Shown here: positions 53,981 through 63,868 of the stretch, piece by piece
How positions within the stretch are numbered: position 1 is the first letter of the stretch
Layout of the letters: each line of letters begins with the position of its first letter
Assembly (NCBI GenBank): GCA_026391835.1
Contig: JAPLDF010000008.1
Location: 34,606 to 98,605 of the forward strand
Reading direction: 5' to 3'
From: Bacteroidota bacterium
Lineage (GTDB): Bacteria; Bacteroidota; Bacteroidia; Bacteroidales; FEN-979
Length of the DNA stretch: 64,000 nt
Program-made: the position numbers and the translations under genes
The notes under the pieces: generated by a model
Told to the model about the DNA's origin: nothing
The model's input: the letters and a program-made list of their open reading frames with translations, nothing else
Databases searched by the model: none

Positions 53981-54883
53981 CTATGGAAGATCGTTGCCCG
54001 TTGAGGCAATATAAATTTTGTACCACTGTTCGTGGCTCATCTCAATCTGTCCAGCAGCTGCCGCGTTTTTAATACGTTCAATATTCCCGGTTCCGACAAC
54101 CGGAATTATTGAGGCAGGGTGTTTCAGCAGCCAGCAGTAAATGATCTTGTCTGTGGCTTCCACTGCCAGCTCCTCTGCCACTTCGTGCAATGCCTGAACG
54201 ATCCTCCGGCCTTTTTCATCCGACGGGTTCATCAGCCGGCCACCGGCCAGCGGCGACCATGCCATGGGTTTTATTTTCTCTTTCAGAAAATAGTCGATGT
54301 TCCCGTTGTCGAACTGTTCCAGGCAATAGGGAGATATCTCCACCTGGTTGGTTGCGAGCAGTTCGGAGGTATAGGAATTCAGCATTTCAAATTGCTGCGG
54401 GTTGAAATTGGATACACCAAAATGCAGGACTTTCCCGCTTTTTTTCAGCTCGGAAAATGCGTGTGCAACTGTTTCCGGGTCAAAGAACGGCGCAGGGCGG
54501 TGCAGCAGGAGCAAATCGATATAATCGGTCCTGAGGTTTTTCAGGGAGTTGTTTACCGACGAAACAATGTGGTCGAACCCATAATCGTAGGTCTTTAGTT
54601 TTCGGTCAGGAAACTTGTCTGATTTTAGTTTAATTCCGCACTTGGTTACGATTTCGATCTCTTTGCGCAATCCTTTTTTCAATGAAATTGCATTGCCAAA
54701 CAGTTCTTCACACTGGTAATTCCCATAAATATCAGCATGATCAAAGGTTGTCACCCCTGATTCTATGGCCTGTTCGGTTAATTTCAGCAATTCCCGGTCT
54801 GAAATTTTCCATTCGGCCAACCTCCAATGTCCATGGACTATCCGGGAAAGTTCCAACTCTTTTGTGAGTTTAATTCTGTTCAT
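53981..54883 (-). CDS. Aldo/keto reductase (YdhF-like)
   Basis: 300 aa, single TIM barrel with the aldo/keto reductase tetrad: Asp and Tyr in TTFDHADIYGNYQCEELFG (about 45-63), Lys in IVTKCGIKL and His in LLLLHRPAPFF. FGVSNFNPQQFEML and SIIPVVGTGNIERI (NADPH-binding end) complete it. The order matches the YdhF/oxidoreductase subgroup. Substrate unknown. It stands alone on the minus strand behind the convergent TfoX-N gene. Confidence 0.93.
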   Translation of the reverse strand: MNRIKLTKELELSRIVHGHWRLAEWKISDRELLKLTEQAIESGVTTFDHADIYGNYQCEELFGNAISLKKGLRKEIEIVTKCGIKLKSDKFPDRKLKTYDYGFDHIVSSVNNSLKNLRTDYIDLLLLHRPAPFFDPETVAHAFSELKKSGKVLHFGVSNFNPQQFEMLNSYTSELLATNQVEISPYCLEQFDNGNIDYFLKEKIKPMAWSPLAGGRLMNPSDEKGRRIVQALHEVAEELAVEATDKIIYCWLLKHPASIIPVVGTGNIERIKNAAAAGQIEMSHEQWYKIYIASTGNDLP

Positions 54884-54930
54884 TGAGATGCTGGATTTAT
54901 AATCTGAACAAAAGTAAGAATTTCATGTAT

Positions 54931-54956
54931 AAGATGGTGATCTAAGTGACCATCTT
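54931..54956. terminator. Hairpin between two minus-strand genes
   Basis: AAGATGGT (54931-54938) pairs with ACCATCTT (54949-54956) around 10 bases. It lies just behind the exported-protein gene (54964-55539) and could end its transcript; no strong T-run. Confidence 0.45.
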
Positions 54957-54963
54957 GCCCTGG

Positions 54964-55539
54964 TTAATGGCCATTGGCTTTTTTGACGAACCTTGTCACG
55001 GGATGCAGTTCATTGATCGTACCTCTCCAGCATGTTTTCCGGGTGGGATTTGATTTTACACTCATGTTCTTATGTTCAAGATCGGCAAATTTAATCCCGG
55101 AGAAATCGACATAATTATTTTTCAGGGCAAGTATCACCGAGTCATTCCAGGAGTACTTTTCCTTAAACCCGGGTGTGATTTCTACGATAACATATTTGCT
55201 TTTGTCTCCCCTGTCTTCCGGATGAGGGACAACCACAATGTGAAAATCGCGGGCTATTTTACTTTTACAGTTGCAACTTTCCTGTCCCTGTTTTTTAACA
55301 TCGACAACGTATCCCCCCACCAGTTCAAATGCCTTGCCGTCTCCCAGGCTGTCGTCGGGAAAGGCAAGAAAATCAGTGACAGAAATCTGCCTGTAATTTT
55401 TTGGAACATCCATCCTGTTTTTTTTCATGTTAAGCGCATAAACCAGGGTGCCTTCTCTTGCCAATCCCCACCGGGGACAAGGTGTTTGTGCATGGGCAAC
55501 CCCCTGGATCAAAACCAATGCAATCAATATATTTTTCAT
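54964..55539 (-). CDS. Small exported protein of unknown function
   Basis: 191 aa from ATG 55539, which directly starts a signal peptide (MKNILIALVLIQGVAHAQTP); the frame is open 18 codons further up. The mature protein has four cysteines (CPRWG, ESCNCKSK, KTCWRGT), a conserved-looking DFHIVVVPHPEDRGDKSKYV stretch and a final LHPVTRFVKK. The IARDFHIV..HPE and WRGTINELHPVT blocks recur, as far as I recall, in uncharacterised exported proteins of Bacteroidota. Function unknown; no operon partner. Confidence 0.7.
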   Translation of the reverse strand: MKNILIALVLIQGVAHAQTPCPRWGLAREGTLVYALNMKKNRMDVPKNYRQISVTDFLAFPDDSLGDGKAFELVGGYVVDVKKQGQESCNCKSKIARDFHIVVVPHPEDRGDKSKYVIVEITPGFKEKYSWNDSVILALKNNYVDFSGIKFADLEHKNMSVKSNPTRKTCWRGTINELHPVTRFVKKANGH

Positions 55540-55704
55540 CTGTTTAAATTTAATGGTTATCAATCGGTCATACGGTATATCTGCTGCAGCCATCCATTGT
55601 TTGGGTAAACAAATCTCTCATGTTTCTCCCATCCCGCATAAATGATGCTTTTTACATTCATATATCATTACAGTGAAACCATCAGGTAATTTCAGTTTGG
55701 CCGT

Positions 55705-55722
55705 CATCAGCAATTGCTGATG
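55705..55722. promoter_or_regulatory. Perfect 18-bp palindrome, possible operator
   Basis: CATCAGCAATTGCTGATG is a perfect palindrome without a central spacer, 165 bp upstream of the minus-strand gene starting at 55539 and 193 bp before a plus-strand promoter at 55898. It would suit a dimeric regulator, but no regulator gene is adjacent. The surrounding 632-bp intergenic region holds no supported gene. Confidence 0.4.
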
Positions 55723-55897
55723 TGCCAATATACAAAAAATACTGGCTGAGGTCGAGGGTTTAATTTTTTTCAGATCAGGTGTGTGTCTGGTCCTGAAAGA
55801 ACGAATACCAGAGGTCCTGATCCCGGTTGATCCTGTTTTAGACTGTTTGAGTAATCCATTGCCGATACTGAATATTTACCAGGGAATGAAAAAAAAC

Positions 55898-55928
55898 TTG
55901 CATCTTAGGCTATTGTAATGTATATTTG
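55898..55928 (+). promoter_or_regulatory. Bacteroidota-type promoter with long leader
   Basis: TTG (55898-55900) and TATATTTG (55921-55928), 20 bases apart. The next gene starts only at 56256, so the transcript would have a leader of about 320 nt. This leader contains tiny frames (55974-56060, 28 codons, MNILTICLLSATNFPFLSES; 56087-56137, 16 codons) that may or may not be translated. Confidence 0.55.
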
Positions 55929-56255
55929 CTCGTGATAACAGGAAAAATTCATTTGATTTCATTGATTCAACAAATGAACATCCTTACAATATGCTTATTA
56001 TCAGCCACAAATTTCCCATTCTTATCAGAATCACATAAACAACTGCCATTCTTTCGTTAACTTGTGCAAAGGAGCACACATATGACACGATACTCGAATG
56101 ATCAGCATACCAGGGAACCGCCCCTGTTTTGACAGGAAGGTTCTCTGAAAAGCCTCCCTCAAAAGATCCATTAAACAGTGGAATCCTGAAACCACTATAA
56201 AAACGGGGCGTTACCGAAAAGCCAGATGAGTAGGACAATCTTAAATATTCAATTT

Positions 56256-56630
56256 ATGGCAACAACTAACCCTAAAGGCATCGTTATATCCGAAGAAATC
56301 CTCAGGCTGTTTAAAAATGAGGCACGGATCATCAACAAAAAGGAGTGGATTGGGATTTATGCCCTGAAAGCTAAATATATTAAAGAACTGCAATTGAAGT
56401 TCCCCGAACTGATGAGTGAAAAAATTGCAATGCATTATGACATTTCAATTGGCTACACCGGAACAACCGCGAAAATTGATTTTGCCAAATTCAGTCACAC
56501 ACTTCCCGAGGAAAAAGTTCAGAAATATAAGCTGATCCAGGGAATACCTGTTCCATGGCGGTTACTTCAGAAGGCAGGTCTGGATTATAAAAAATTCAAC
56601 ATGTTGCTTACGCCAAAACAATTGGGTTAA
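56256..56630 (+). CDS. Small basic protein of unknown function
   Basis: 124 aa from ATG 56256 (MATTNPKGIVISEEILRLF); ten codons upstream are also open. It is helical and charged: FKNEARIINKKEWIGIYALK, then LMSEKIAMHYDISIGYTGTT and LIQGIPVPWRLLQKAGLDYK. No known domain. It precedes the radical SAM gene by 100 bp but a strong hairpin stands between, so they are likely separate transcripts. Confidence 0.6.
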   Translation: MATTNPKGIVISEEILRLFKNEARIINKKEWIGIYALKAKYIKELQLKFPELMSEKIAMHYDISIGYTGTTAKIDFAKFSHTLPEEKVQKYKLIQGIPVPWRLLQKAGLDYKKFNMLLTPKQLG

Positions 56631-56662
56631 ATAACGTTATACAGACATTTACCAGATCGAAT

Positions 56663-56698
56663 ATCACCTGCCAGGCATTGAAAAGCCTGGCAGGTGAT
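56663..56698 (+). terminator. Strong 14-bp hairpin terminator
   Basis: ATCACCTGCCAGGC (56663-56676) pairs perfectly with GCCTGGCAGGTGAT (56685-56698) around ATTGAAAA; TATTATTATAA follows in place of a pure T-run. It lies 30 bp behind the small gene. Confidence 0.75.
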
Positions 56699-56730
56699 TA
56701 TTATTATAACTTTTATAACCGCCTAACATC

Positions 56731-57792
56731 ATGGAAGAAAATCGAATGACCGAAGTTCCGTTTTTAAGCAATGTGGGGTTGATGCTGACCTATAAATGCA
56801 CCGTAGCGTGCCCGCACTGCATTGTGAAGGCAGGGCCAAACAGAAAGGAGGAGATGTTGCTTGAATCGGCTTTCAAATGGCTCGACCAGATTAAATCATA
56901 CAGGAACGGGATTGTTTTCGGCCTGTCGCTTACCGGGGGCGAACCTTTTTATAACCTGCCGCACCTGATCAGCATTTCTGACCATGCCCATGAAAAGGGG
57001 TTTATTGTTTCAGTTGTCAGCAACGCCTACTGGGCATCTTCAAAAGAAGAGGCGCTGCGGATCCTTACGTTATGCCGGTCCATCCAGATGATTTCAATCA
57101 GCGCTGATTTTCAACACCAGCTGATGATTCCATTTGCCAATGTCAAAAACGCGATCTGGGCAGCAAAAAAGCTGGGTAAATTATACAACATTGCCGTTGC
57201 CACCGAGAATGAGAGTTCACCTGAATATCTCAGCCTGATGGATGACCTGCTTGAGATAACCGATGCTGAATTTATTAATACTTCGATCATCGTACCTGTT
57301 GGCAGGGCGGAGAAGGGAATAGATCACGCTTTGTTGAAATACTCACCGGAACCTGCCGTTGCGGCATGTTCCATGGCCAGTTTCCCTGTCATTTTCCCAA
57401 ATGGCAACGTAATCGCCTGTATCGGACCGCCGATAACATTGCCCGAATTTAGTCCGATGTTCCTGGGCAATCTTTATAAAGAAAAAATCAACGATATCTT
57501 TGACCGGGCCGAAAACAATTATGTGCTGCATGCCATCCGGGCATTTGGGCCCAGGGTATTGGTAAAGATGCTGAAGGATCACGGGTATGATCACCTGGTC
57601 CCCGAAAAATATATAGATGAAGCCATCTGCGACGTGTGTTTTCAACTTTTTTCAAAGAAGGAGATCTGCGAAGTGATTCAAACCCTTATCGAAAACGATG
57701 CAGATTTCCGCCTGAAGACAGAATACGGAAGGCTCTATTACTTTAATGAAAGTGAAATGATCAAAAGTGATGTGGCACCTTCCGACAATTGA
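56731..57792 (+). CDS. Radical SAM protein
   Basis: 353 aa. The [4Fe-4S] motif CTVACPHC (CxxxCxxC, about residues 26-33), the SAM-binding SLTGGEPFYN (GGEP, about 70-79) and later barrel motifs (VVSNAYW, SISADFQHQ) mark a radical SAM enzyme. The C-terminal part has CIGPP and CDVCFQL, a reduced SPASM/twitch-like set for an auxiliary cluster. That layout fits enzymes modifying peptides or acting as maturases, but no peptide substrate gene is evident close by. It is a single gene between a terminator and a new promoter. Confidence 0.85.
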   Translation: MEENRMTEVPFLSNVGLMLTYKCTVACPHCIVKAGPNRKEEMLLESAFKWLDQIKSYRNGIVFGLSLTGGEPFYNLPHLISISDHAHEKGFIVSVVSNAYWASSKEEALRILTLCRSIQMISISADFQHQLMIPFANVKNAIWAAKKLGKLYNIAVATENESSPEYLSLMDDLLEITDAEFINTSIIVPVGRAEKGIDHALLKYSPEPAVAACSMASFPVIFPNGNVIACIGPPITLPEFSPMFLGNLYKEKINDIFDRAENNYVLHAIRAFGPRVLVKMLKDHGYDHLVPEKYIDEAICDVCFQLFSKKEICEVIQTLIENDADFRLKTEYGRLYYFNESEMIKSDVAPSDN

Positions 57793-57934
57793 TTCCGCGC
57801 TGCTCCTGCATTAACTGTCAACCTCCAGGTCAATTCGCCTTCCTGAATCTCTTCTGCATAAGGTACGTGCAGGCAGGAATTATTTTCGCTTGCGAGATTT
57901 CTTTTCCGAACACATGATGAAGAAGTGAAAAAAC

Positions 57935-57964
57935 TTGACTTTTCCCTTATTGTTTATATATTTG
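57935..57964 (+). promoter_or_regulatory. Bacteroidota-type promoter of the giant T9SS gene
   Basis: TTG (57935-57937) and TATATTTG (57957-57964), 19 bases apart, the consensus distance. The start would lie near 57972, about 105 nt before ATG 58079. Confidence 0.65.
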
Positions 57965-58078
57965 TATGTTCTTAACAGGCGGTTATTTCATTGACCCTTT
58001 ACCAATGGTTTTTCTGACAAAACTTACATAATGCTCCTAGCCCCTGGTTTTTCCAAAAAATCCCCAAAAATTTCAGCC

Positions 58079-61000
58079 ATGAAAACAACTCATTTTATAG
58101 TCTTTCTTTTTTTGATCCTTGTTCTGCCTTATTCCGGGAAATGTACCATCATCCATATACCGGAAACATACAGTACTATCCAGGAAGGCATCGATGCCTC
58201 AGTTGACGGAGATGTCGTCCTGGTAGATCCGGGTACCTATTATGAGCACTTAAACCTGAACGGCAAAAACATAGTTCTTTGTTCCAAATACTTTACTACC
58301 GGCAATACTGCTTTTATTGCATCTACGATCATTGACGGGAGCAATACGGGTCGTGTCATCACCATAAGTCAATATGAAACATCATCCTGCCAGGTTGTCG
58401 GGTTTACCATTCAGCATGGTAATGCAACATCAGAACCTGATGTTGATTATGGTGGCGGGATTCTTGTCAGTGACGCCTCTCCTCAAATCCTCCATTGCAT
58501 CATTCAAAACAATTACGCCCCCGAATGGGGAGGCGGAGTATGTATTTATGCTGCAGGGTCAAGTATGAGGATGACGAAATGCACCATTCAAAACAATACT
58601 GCAGATAGTTTTGGCGGAGGCGTCTTTATGGGTGATTGCAGCCCGGATGCAGCAATCACCGAATGCATCATTTCGGGGAATACGATTACATGTGCCTGCG
58701 ACTGGAACGGCGGAGGCGGTGGGGTAACCCTTTACCATGCTGCGAAACTGGCAAATTGCCTTATAAAAAACAACAGCGCTCCAAACTCATCGGTCGGCGG
58801 AGGAGGGGTTCACTGTGACTGGGGCGACGAGTTAAGCCAAAGTATTCTTGTGATCGGGTGTACGATTGTCAACAACACCGCTTTGAATAATGGAGGAGTA
58901 AGTTATGTGATCGCCGGGGGAGAGTTCAGGAATTGCATCATATGGGGGAATACCGATGGAAATGGCAACAGTTCCAATTATGACGGGAATACTTTCGTCA
59001 ACTGCTGTACCGATCCGTTACCTTCAGGTACAGGAAATATTTCTTCAGATCCTGTTTTTATCAATCCGGTATCGGGGAATTTCAGGCTGGCAAGCGGAAG
59101 TCCTTGTATTGATGCAGGAGACAATGCTTTCAACACCGAGACCATTGACCTTGACGGAAATTCCAGGGTGTATAACGGCCTCATCGACATGGGGGCTTAT
59201 GAGTCCGGAGCCGGGACAGGCATGACCGTTCAGATCGGAGATGGCCCCAATACGTATATATTCCCGATTTACTCCTGCTATAATTACAATTACAGCCAGC
59301 AGATCTATCTTGGCAGTGAAATAACTGCCGGCGGAGGGACAAGCGGGCTCATTACAAAGATCAGGTTCTTATATGTGGTAGGTGGTTCACAATTTTCAAA
59401 CTGGAACAACTGGACCGTTTACCTTGGAAATACTTCCAGGACAGAGTTTACAAGCAATTCCGACTGGGTTCCCCTGGCTGGGCTGAATCAGGTCTTCTCA
59501 GGCGTAATTACAGTTACCGGTAATGGTACATGGGTTGAAATTACTTTGCCCACTCCTTTTTATTATTCCGGAGACAACATTGTAGTTGCTGTGGATGAAA
59601 ATTCCAACGGGTATGACTGTTCAGCCCTGTGGGGCTCATATTATTGTGGCTCAAACCGCGGACTGCTCTTTTTCGATGACGGTGTCAATCCCAACCCTGC
59701 AGCACCGCCTAATGCCAATATCGGGCCGGACGGGGTTCTTGCGCAGGTACAATTCCAATTGAACCCTGCCGTAGGTACGCTTTACGGATTTGTAACCGAA
59801 GAACCGAATTGTACCGTTCCCATTGAAGGAGCAACCGTGGTAACCGGCACATATTCTACCACCACCGATGCTTCGGGCCATTACCAGCTGAATTTACCGG
59901 TCGGATCCTATGATAACATTACGGCCATCTATCATGATGCAAGCCAGACCATTTCGCCTGTTGATATTACACAAGGCAGCGCAACCAGCCTGGATTTCTG
60001 CCTGGCACCCTACTATGCACCGCCTGTAAATTTCCAGGCCAGCGTTACAGGACCGGTCCTGAACAATGCCCATTTAACCTGGATGGCACCCGGGTCGATC
60101 CCTGACCAGTGGATCCGCTGGAACAACGGAAGCATCTATGGCGGTCTTGGATATAACGGCCCCGCAACCTTCAGCGTTGCTTCGCGGTGGCCGGTCGCTG
60201 ATATTGCACCATATAACGGCACCTACCTGAAGAAGATCCGTTTCATCATTACCGAGGCAACCGCCACCTATACGCTGAAAGTCTGGAAAGGGACCGATGC
60301 ATCAACTTTGCTGCTCTCGCAGGTTGTTACCGATCCGATCATCAATGCCTGGTGTGAAGTTACATTGACAACACCCATCCTGATTGACGGAACCCAGGAA
60401 TTCTGGTTTGGTTATGAAATTGTTCAAACTACCGGGTACCCCGCCGGGTTAAGCGGCGGGCCTGCCGTTACCGGTAAGGGTGATATGATAAACAGCGGTT
60501 ATGGATGGTTCTCCGTTAAAGAAGCCTGGGGCTGGGAATTTAACTGGCTGGTCGATGGCTTTATTTCTGAAAACCCGGCGCTTGCTCCGCAGCAACTATT
60601 GCCTTTGGTTCAAAGCACCCTGCAGATACCCTATGAAAACAATCCGATCCCGGCAAGCGTTAAACCCGGGATCATTCGTATGGAACAAAACACCCCTCTC
60701 ATCCCTTCCAATCTTACAAACAAGGATGAGCATGCATCAGCCATGTCGCCTTTGGCTCCGTCCTCGACACTGACAGGATACAATATTTACCGCGACAATG
60801 TCAAGATCGGGGATAATGTTCCCAACCTGTTCTATGATGACCCGAACCTTCCCTGGGGAGGATATAATTACGAAGTGTCTGCGCAATATGATTTTGGCGA
60901 ATCTGCAAGGGTCGGGCCATTGCACGTAGATATCTACACCTGCTTCCCTCCAACCGGTTTATCGGTTCCCAATGCTACCCTTACGACCACATCGGCTTCT

Positions 61001-63199
61001 CTTTCATGGACACCATCAACCATTTCAACCAACCTTGAATGGTCACTTGAATGGGGGCCTGCCGGGTTTACGCCTGGATATGGCACCTATGTCCAAATAG
61101 CGGTAACCCCTGAATATACCCTGACAGGTCTGATCCCGGGAACTGAATATGACTTTTATGTAAATACCTACTGCAGTTCCACCGATGAGAGTGCCTGGAT
61201 CAAGAAAACCTTTCGTACCCATTACTTTAACTGCCCGGCAGGTGCAACTGCCGAGACAGAATCCTGTGGTGCCAATACAAACGGTTGTGACCTTGTACCG
61301 CCTGCTTTTGAAACCATCAGCTGCGGTGAAACCAAATGCGGTACAGCCTGGCTGCACCGGTCGCAACGAGATTCCGACTGGTACTCATTCACACTCACCG
61401 AACCCAACGATGTAACACTTACCGGCAATTCAGAGTTTACCGGTTTCTTCAGTTTCGCTTCCTCGCCATGCCCTTCAACCGTTACGTATACATCCACTAC
61501 CAACAATGCCGGCAGCAACATACAAATCGTCACCCAGCTTGGTGCAGCGGGGACCTATTTTGTAAACGTGGCGCCTTCCTATGCCGAACAGGTGGTATGT
61601 GATTCACTTAGCCGTTACTGGATAAAAATCACCTGCAACACCTGCCTGACACCGACTGCGCTCCATGCCACCAATATCACTTCAACTTCTGCCGACCTGG
61701 GATGGACCTCCGGTGCCGGCCTTTGGAACATCGAGTGGGGTATTACCGGTTTTAGCATGGGAACAGGGACCGTCATTAACGGTACAGGTTCGAATCCTTA
61801 TCATTTATCAGGACTGACAGAGGGTTATTCCTACAGTTTTTACGTACAGGGTGATTGCGGCGGAGGCCAAACCAGCAATTGGGCAGGCCCCTATACTTTT
61901 TATTTACCCTGTCCTGCAATATCTTTGCCATATGCCGAAGACTTCATGTCGCAGACGGTTGGCATTACCCCGCAATGCTGGGAAGTAAAAAAGGCAGGAT
62001 CACCCACAAACTGGATTGTCGATTTGAACAACTATGCAGGAGGGGAGTTTCCTCAACTCGCATTTTTCCCGTATAACCCATATTTCAGTGACAGTTCCAT
62101 GATGACCTCTCCCGTCATGAATACAACGGGCCAGGCTTCGCTTAACCTGTCATTCAAACAATATATCAATGCATATAGCTCCGGCACTTTCTGTAAGATC
62201 CTGACAACCAGCAACGGCGGGCATTCCTGGCAAACAGCCTGGTCTAATTCCATGACCGGTGTTCTGGGACCACTGACAACGACTTTGTCCATAACTACTC
62301 CCGACGTCGGTTCAGCCACGTTCCAGTTTGCCTTTGCGGTAATTGGCAACTCCTGGGAAATCGGCACCTGGCAAATTGATGACATTACGCTCACCGGTGT
62401 ACCTCAAACAGGAACACTGGAAGGAATTGTCACAGCCTGTTCCGGTGCCAGTTTACTGGCGGGAGGTACGGTCACTGCAGGGTTAAATACGACCACGACC
62501 AACGCTTCCGGGCTTTACCAGTTTCTGAACATACCTGTAGGGACCTACAGTGTTGGTTTCAGCAAGACAGGATACGTTACCAAGACAGTTCCAGGGGTTC
62601 AGGTGCTATATGGCACCACCACCACCCTCGATGAGTGCCTGGACCTCACCGGACCTCCTGTAACCAGGACCGTTCAGAATGAAACGATCCTGAATGGGCA
62701 GTCAACATGCTATGACGCAACGCAAACCATCACGGTTGCCGGCGGCGGAACAACATTCATTGTATCTAACGGCGGCTCTGTAACGATGATTGCCGGGGTC
62801 AATATCGACTACCTGCAGGGCACCCGTGTTTATGCGGGCGGGTACATGCATGGTAAAATCGCACCTGGCGGCCCCTGGTGCGGTGTGAAATCCGCTTCAT
62901 TTGTCGAAGCCGGCGCCGGGGAAGACGAGAAAAACCCCACTGTTGCTGTAAAGCCGGAATTCAGGATCTATCCCAACCCCACCAACGATAAATTCAACCT
63001 GGAACTGACAGGCAGGATCCAGGCAGAACCGGTCCGGGTTGAAATCTATGGGATGCGCGGAGAAATGGTCTTATCGAAGACACTTCCCGGCGAACGGATC
63101 CACGAATTTTCACTGTCGGGAAAACCGGCCGGGATCTATTTCATCAAAGTGGCTGCCGGTGAAACCGTAATGACCGCCAAGCTGGTTAAAACAAGGTAA
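58079..63199 (+). CDS. T9SS-exported beta-helix / FN3 / coathanger giant protein
   Basis: 1706 aa from ATG 58079, which starts a signal peptide (MKTTHFIVFLFLILVLPYSG); 16 codons upstream are also open. Layout: right-handed beta-helix with TIQEGIDASVDGDVVLVDPG and GGGV.. repeats (about 25-375); beta domain (about 375-560); carboxypeptidase-regulatory-like (about 565-640); beta domain resembling the first (about 680-840); FN3-like modules with TSASLSWTPS and TSADLGWTSG (about 960-1040 and 1195-1275); MAM-like lectin-type region (about 1280-1440); a second regulatory-like domain (1440-1520); 3-coathanger stack (about 1534-1604); T9SS type A domain (FRIYPNPTNDKFNLEL, last 80). Adhesion or polysaccharide binding is likely; no catalytic residues are evident. 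Confidence 0.87.
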   Translation: MKTTHFIVFLFLILVLPYSGKCTIIHIPETYSTIQEGIDASVDGDVVLVDPGTYYEHLNLNGKNIVLCSKYFTTGNTAFIASTIIDGSNTGRVITISQYETSSCQVVGFTIQHGNATSEPDVDYGGGILVSDASPQILHCIIQNNYAPEWGGGVCIYAAGSSMRMTKCTIQNNTADSFGGGVFMGDCSPDAAITECIISGNTITCACDWNGGGGGVTLYHAAKLANCLIKNNSAPNSSVGGGGVHCDWGDELSQSILVIGCTIVNNTALNNGGVSYVIAGGEFRNCIIWGNTDGNGNSSNYDGNTFVNCCTDPLPSGTGNISSDPVFINPVSGNFRLASGSPCIDAGDNAFNTETIDLDGNSRVYNGLIDMGAYESGAGTGMTVQIGDGPNTYIFPIYSCYNYNYSQQIYLGSEITAGGGTSGLITKIRFLYVVGGSQFSNWNNWTVYLGNTSRTEFTSNSDWVPLAGLNQVFSGVITVTGNGTWVEITLPTPFYYSGDNIVVAVDENSNGYDCSALWGSYYCGSNRGLLFFDDGVNPNPAAPPNANIGPDGVLAQVQFQLNPAVGTLYGFVTEEPNCTVPIEGATVVTGTYSTTTDASGHYQLNLPVGSYDNITAIYHDASQTISPVDITQGSATSLDFCLAPYYAPPVNFQASVTGPVLNNAHLTWMAPGSIPDQWIRWNNGSIYGGLGYNGPATFSVASRWPVADIAPYNGTYLKKIRFIITEATATYTLKVWKGTDASTLLLSQVVTDPIINAWCEVTLTTPILIDGTQEFWFGYEIVQTTGYPAGLSGGPAVTGKGDMINSGYGWFSVKEAWGWEFNWLVDGFISENPALAPQQLLPLVQSTLQIPYENNPIPASVKPGIIRMEQNTPLIPSNLTNKDEHASAMSPLAPSSTLTGYNIYRDNVKIGDNVPNLFYDDPNLPWGGYNYEVSAQYDFGESARVGPLHVDIYTCFPPTGLSVPNATLTTTSASLSWTPSTISTNLEWSLEWGPAGFTPGYGTYVQIAVTPEYTLTGLIPGTEYDFYVNTYCSSTDESAWIKKTFRTHYFNCPAGATAETESCGANTNGCDLVPPAFETISCGETKCGTAWLHRSQRDSDWYSFTLTEPNDVTLTGNSEFTGFFSFASSPCPSTVTYTSTTNNAGSNIQIVTQLGAAGTYFVNVAPSYAEQVVCDSLSRYWIKITCNTCLTPTALHATNITSTSADLGWTSGAGLWNIEWGITGFSMGTGTVINGTGSNPYHLSGLTEGYSYSFYVQGDCGGGQTSNWAGPYTFYLPCPAISLPYAEDFMSQTVGITPQCWEVKKAGSPTNWIVDLNNYAGGEFPQLAFFPYNPYFSDSSMMTSPVMNTTGQASLNLSFKQYINAYSSGTFCKILTTSNGGHSWQTAWSNSMTGVLGPLTTTLSITTPDVGSATFQFAFAVIGNSWEIGTWQIDDITLTGVPQTGTLEGIVTACSGASLLAGGTVTAGLNTTTTNASGLYQFLNIPVGTYSVGFSKTGYVTKTVPGVQVLYGTTTTLDECLDLTGPPVTRTVQNETILNGQSTCYDATQTITVAGGGTTFIVSNGGSVTMIAGVNIDYLQGTRVYAGGYMHGKIAPGGPWCGVKSASFVEAGAGEDEKNPTVAVKPEFRIYPNPTNDKFNLELTGRIQAEPVRVEIYGMRGEMVLSKTLPGERIHEFSLSGKPAGIYFIKVAAGETVMTAKLVKTR

Positions 63200-63307
63200 T
63201 CAGCAGCGAACCTGCCGATTTTTTAAAGTACTTACCAGTACTTTTCATGAGATTTTTGCGTTCATTTTGTATCCTTGCGATACTACAATGATGCTTAAAA
63301 CAATTTC

Positions 63308-63862
63308 ATGAAGAAAACTCTCCAGGAGAAAATCACCTTTACAAGGGGTGATTATTCCGAAAGTAAATTGTCGGACACGGAATTTGACACCTGTACGTTT
63401 GTTGGCTGCAATTTCACAAAATGCGACATGTCCGACAGTGATTTTCTTGACTGTAAATTTGAAGACTGCAGTTTTGGCGCGGTTAAGCTTAACAATACAG
63501 GGTTGAAAAGTGCCAGTTTTAAGGGTTGCAAGCTCCTGGGTGTCGATTTTACAAAATGCAGGGACTTTCTCCTGGCTTTCTCTTTTGACAATTGCTCTCT
63601 TGATTACGCGACTTTTCACAAGAAAAAGATCAGGAATACCATTTTCAGGGACTGCACCATCAAAGAGGTAGATTTTTCAGAGGCGGACCTGACTTCGGCG
63701 CGCTTTCTGAACTGCGATTTATCCCGTACCGTATTTCAGCGGACAATTCTGGAAAAGGCAGATTTCCGCACGGCATACAATTATTCTTTTGACCTGGAGT
63801 CAAACAGTGTAAAGAATGCCAGGTTCTCATCCTCCGGAGTCATCGGGTTACTCGATAAATAA
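63308..63862 (+). CDS. Pentapeptide-repeat protein
   Basis: 184 aa made almost wholly of pentapeptide repeats A(D/N)LxX-like in register (TEFDTCTFVGCNFTKCDMSD, then LKSASFKGCKLLGVDFTKC and ADLTSARFLNCDLS). This gives a quadrilateral beta-helix. Length and the interrupted two-part helix resemble Qnr/McbG-type proteins that mimic DNA and protect gyrase; many chromosomal copies have no such activity. It lies 108 bp behind the giant gene. Confidence 0.88.
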   Translation: MKKTLQEKITFTRGDYSESKLSDTEFDTCTFVGCNFTKCDMSDSDFLDCKFEDCSFGAVKLNNTGLKSASFKGCKLLGVDFTKCRDFLLAFSFDNCSLDYATFHKKKIRNTIFRDCTIKEVDFSEADLTSARFLNCDLSRTVFQRTILEKADFRTAYNYSFDLESNSVKNARFSSSGVIGLLDK

Positions 63863-63868
63863 TGTGAA

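Noticed and set aside
61785..61800. GGTTCGAATCC, tRNA T-arm-like
   Set aside because: Inside the coding sequence of the giant T9SS protein, with no acceptor or anticodon stems around it. No tRNA was found in the window.
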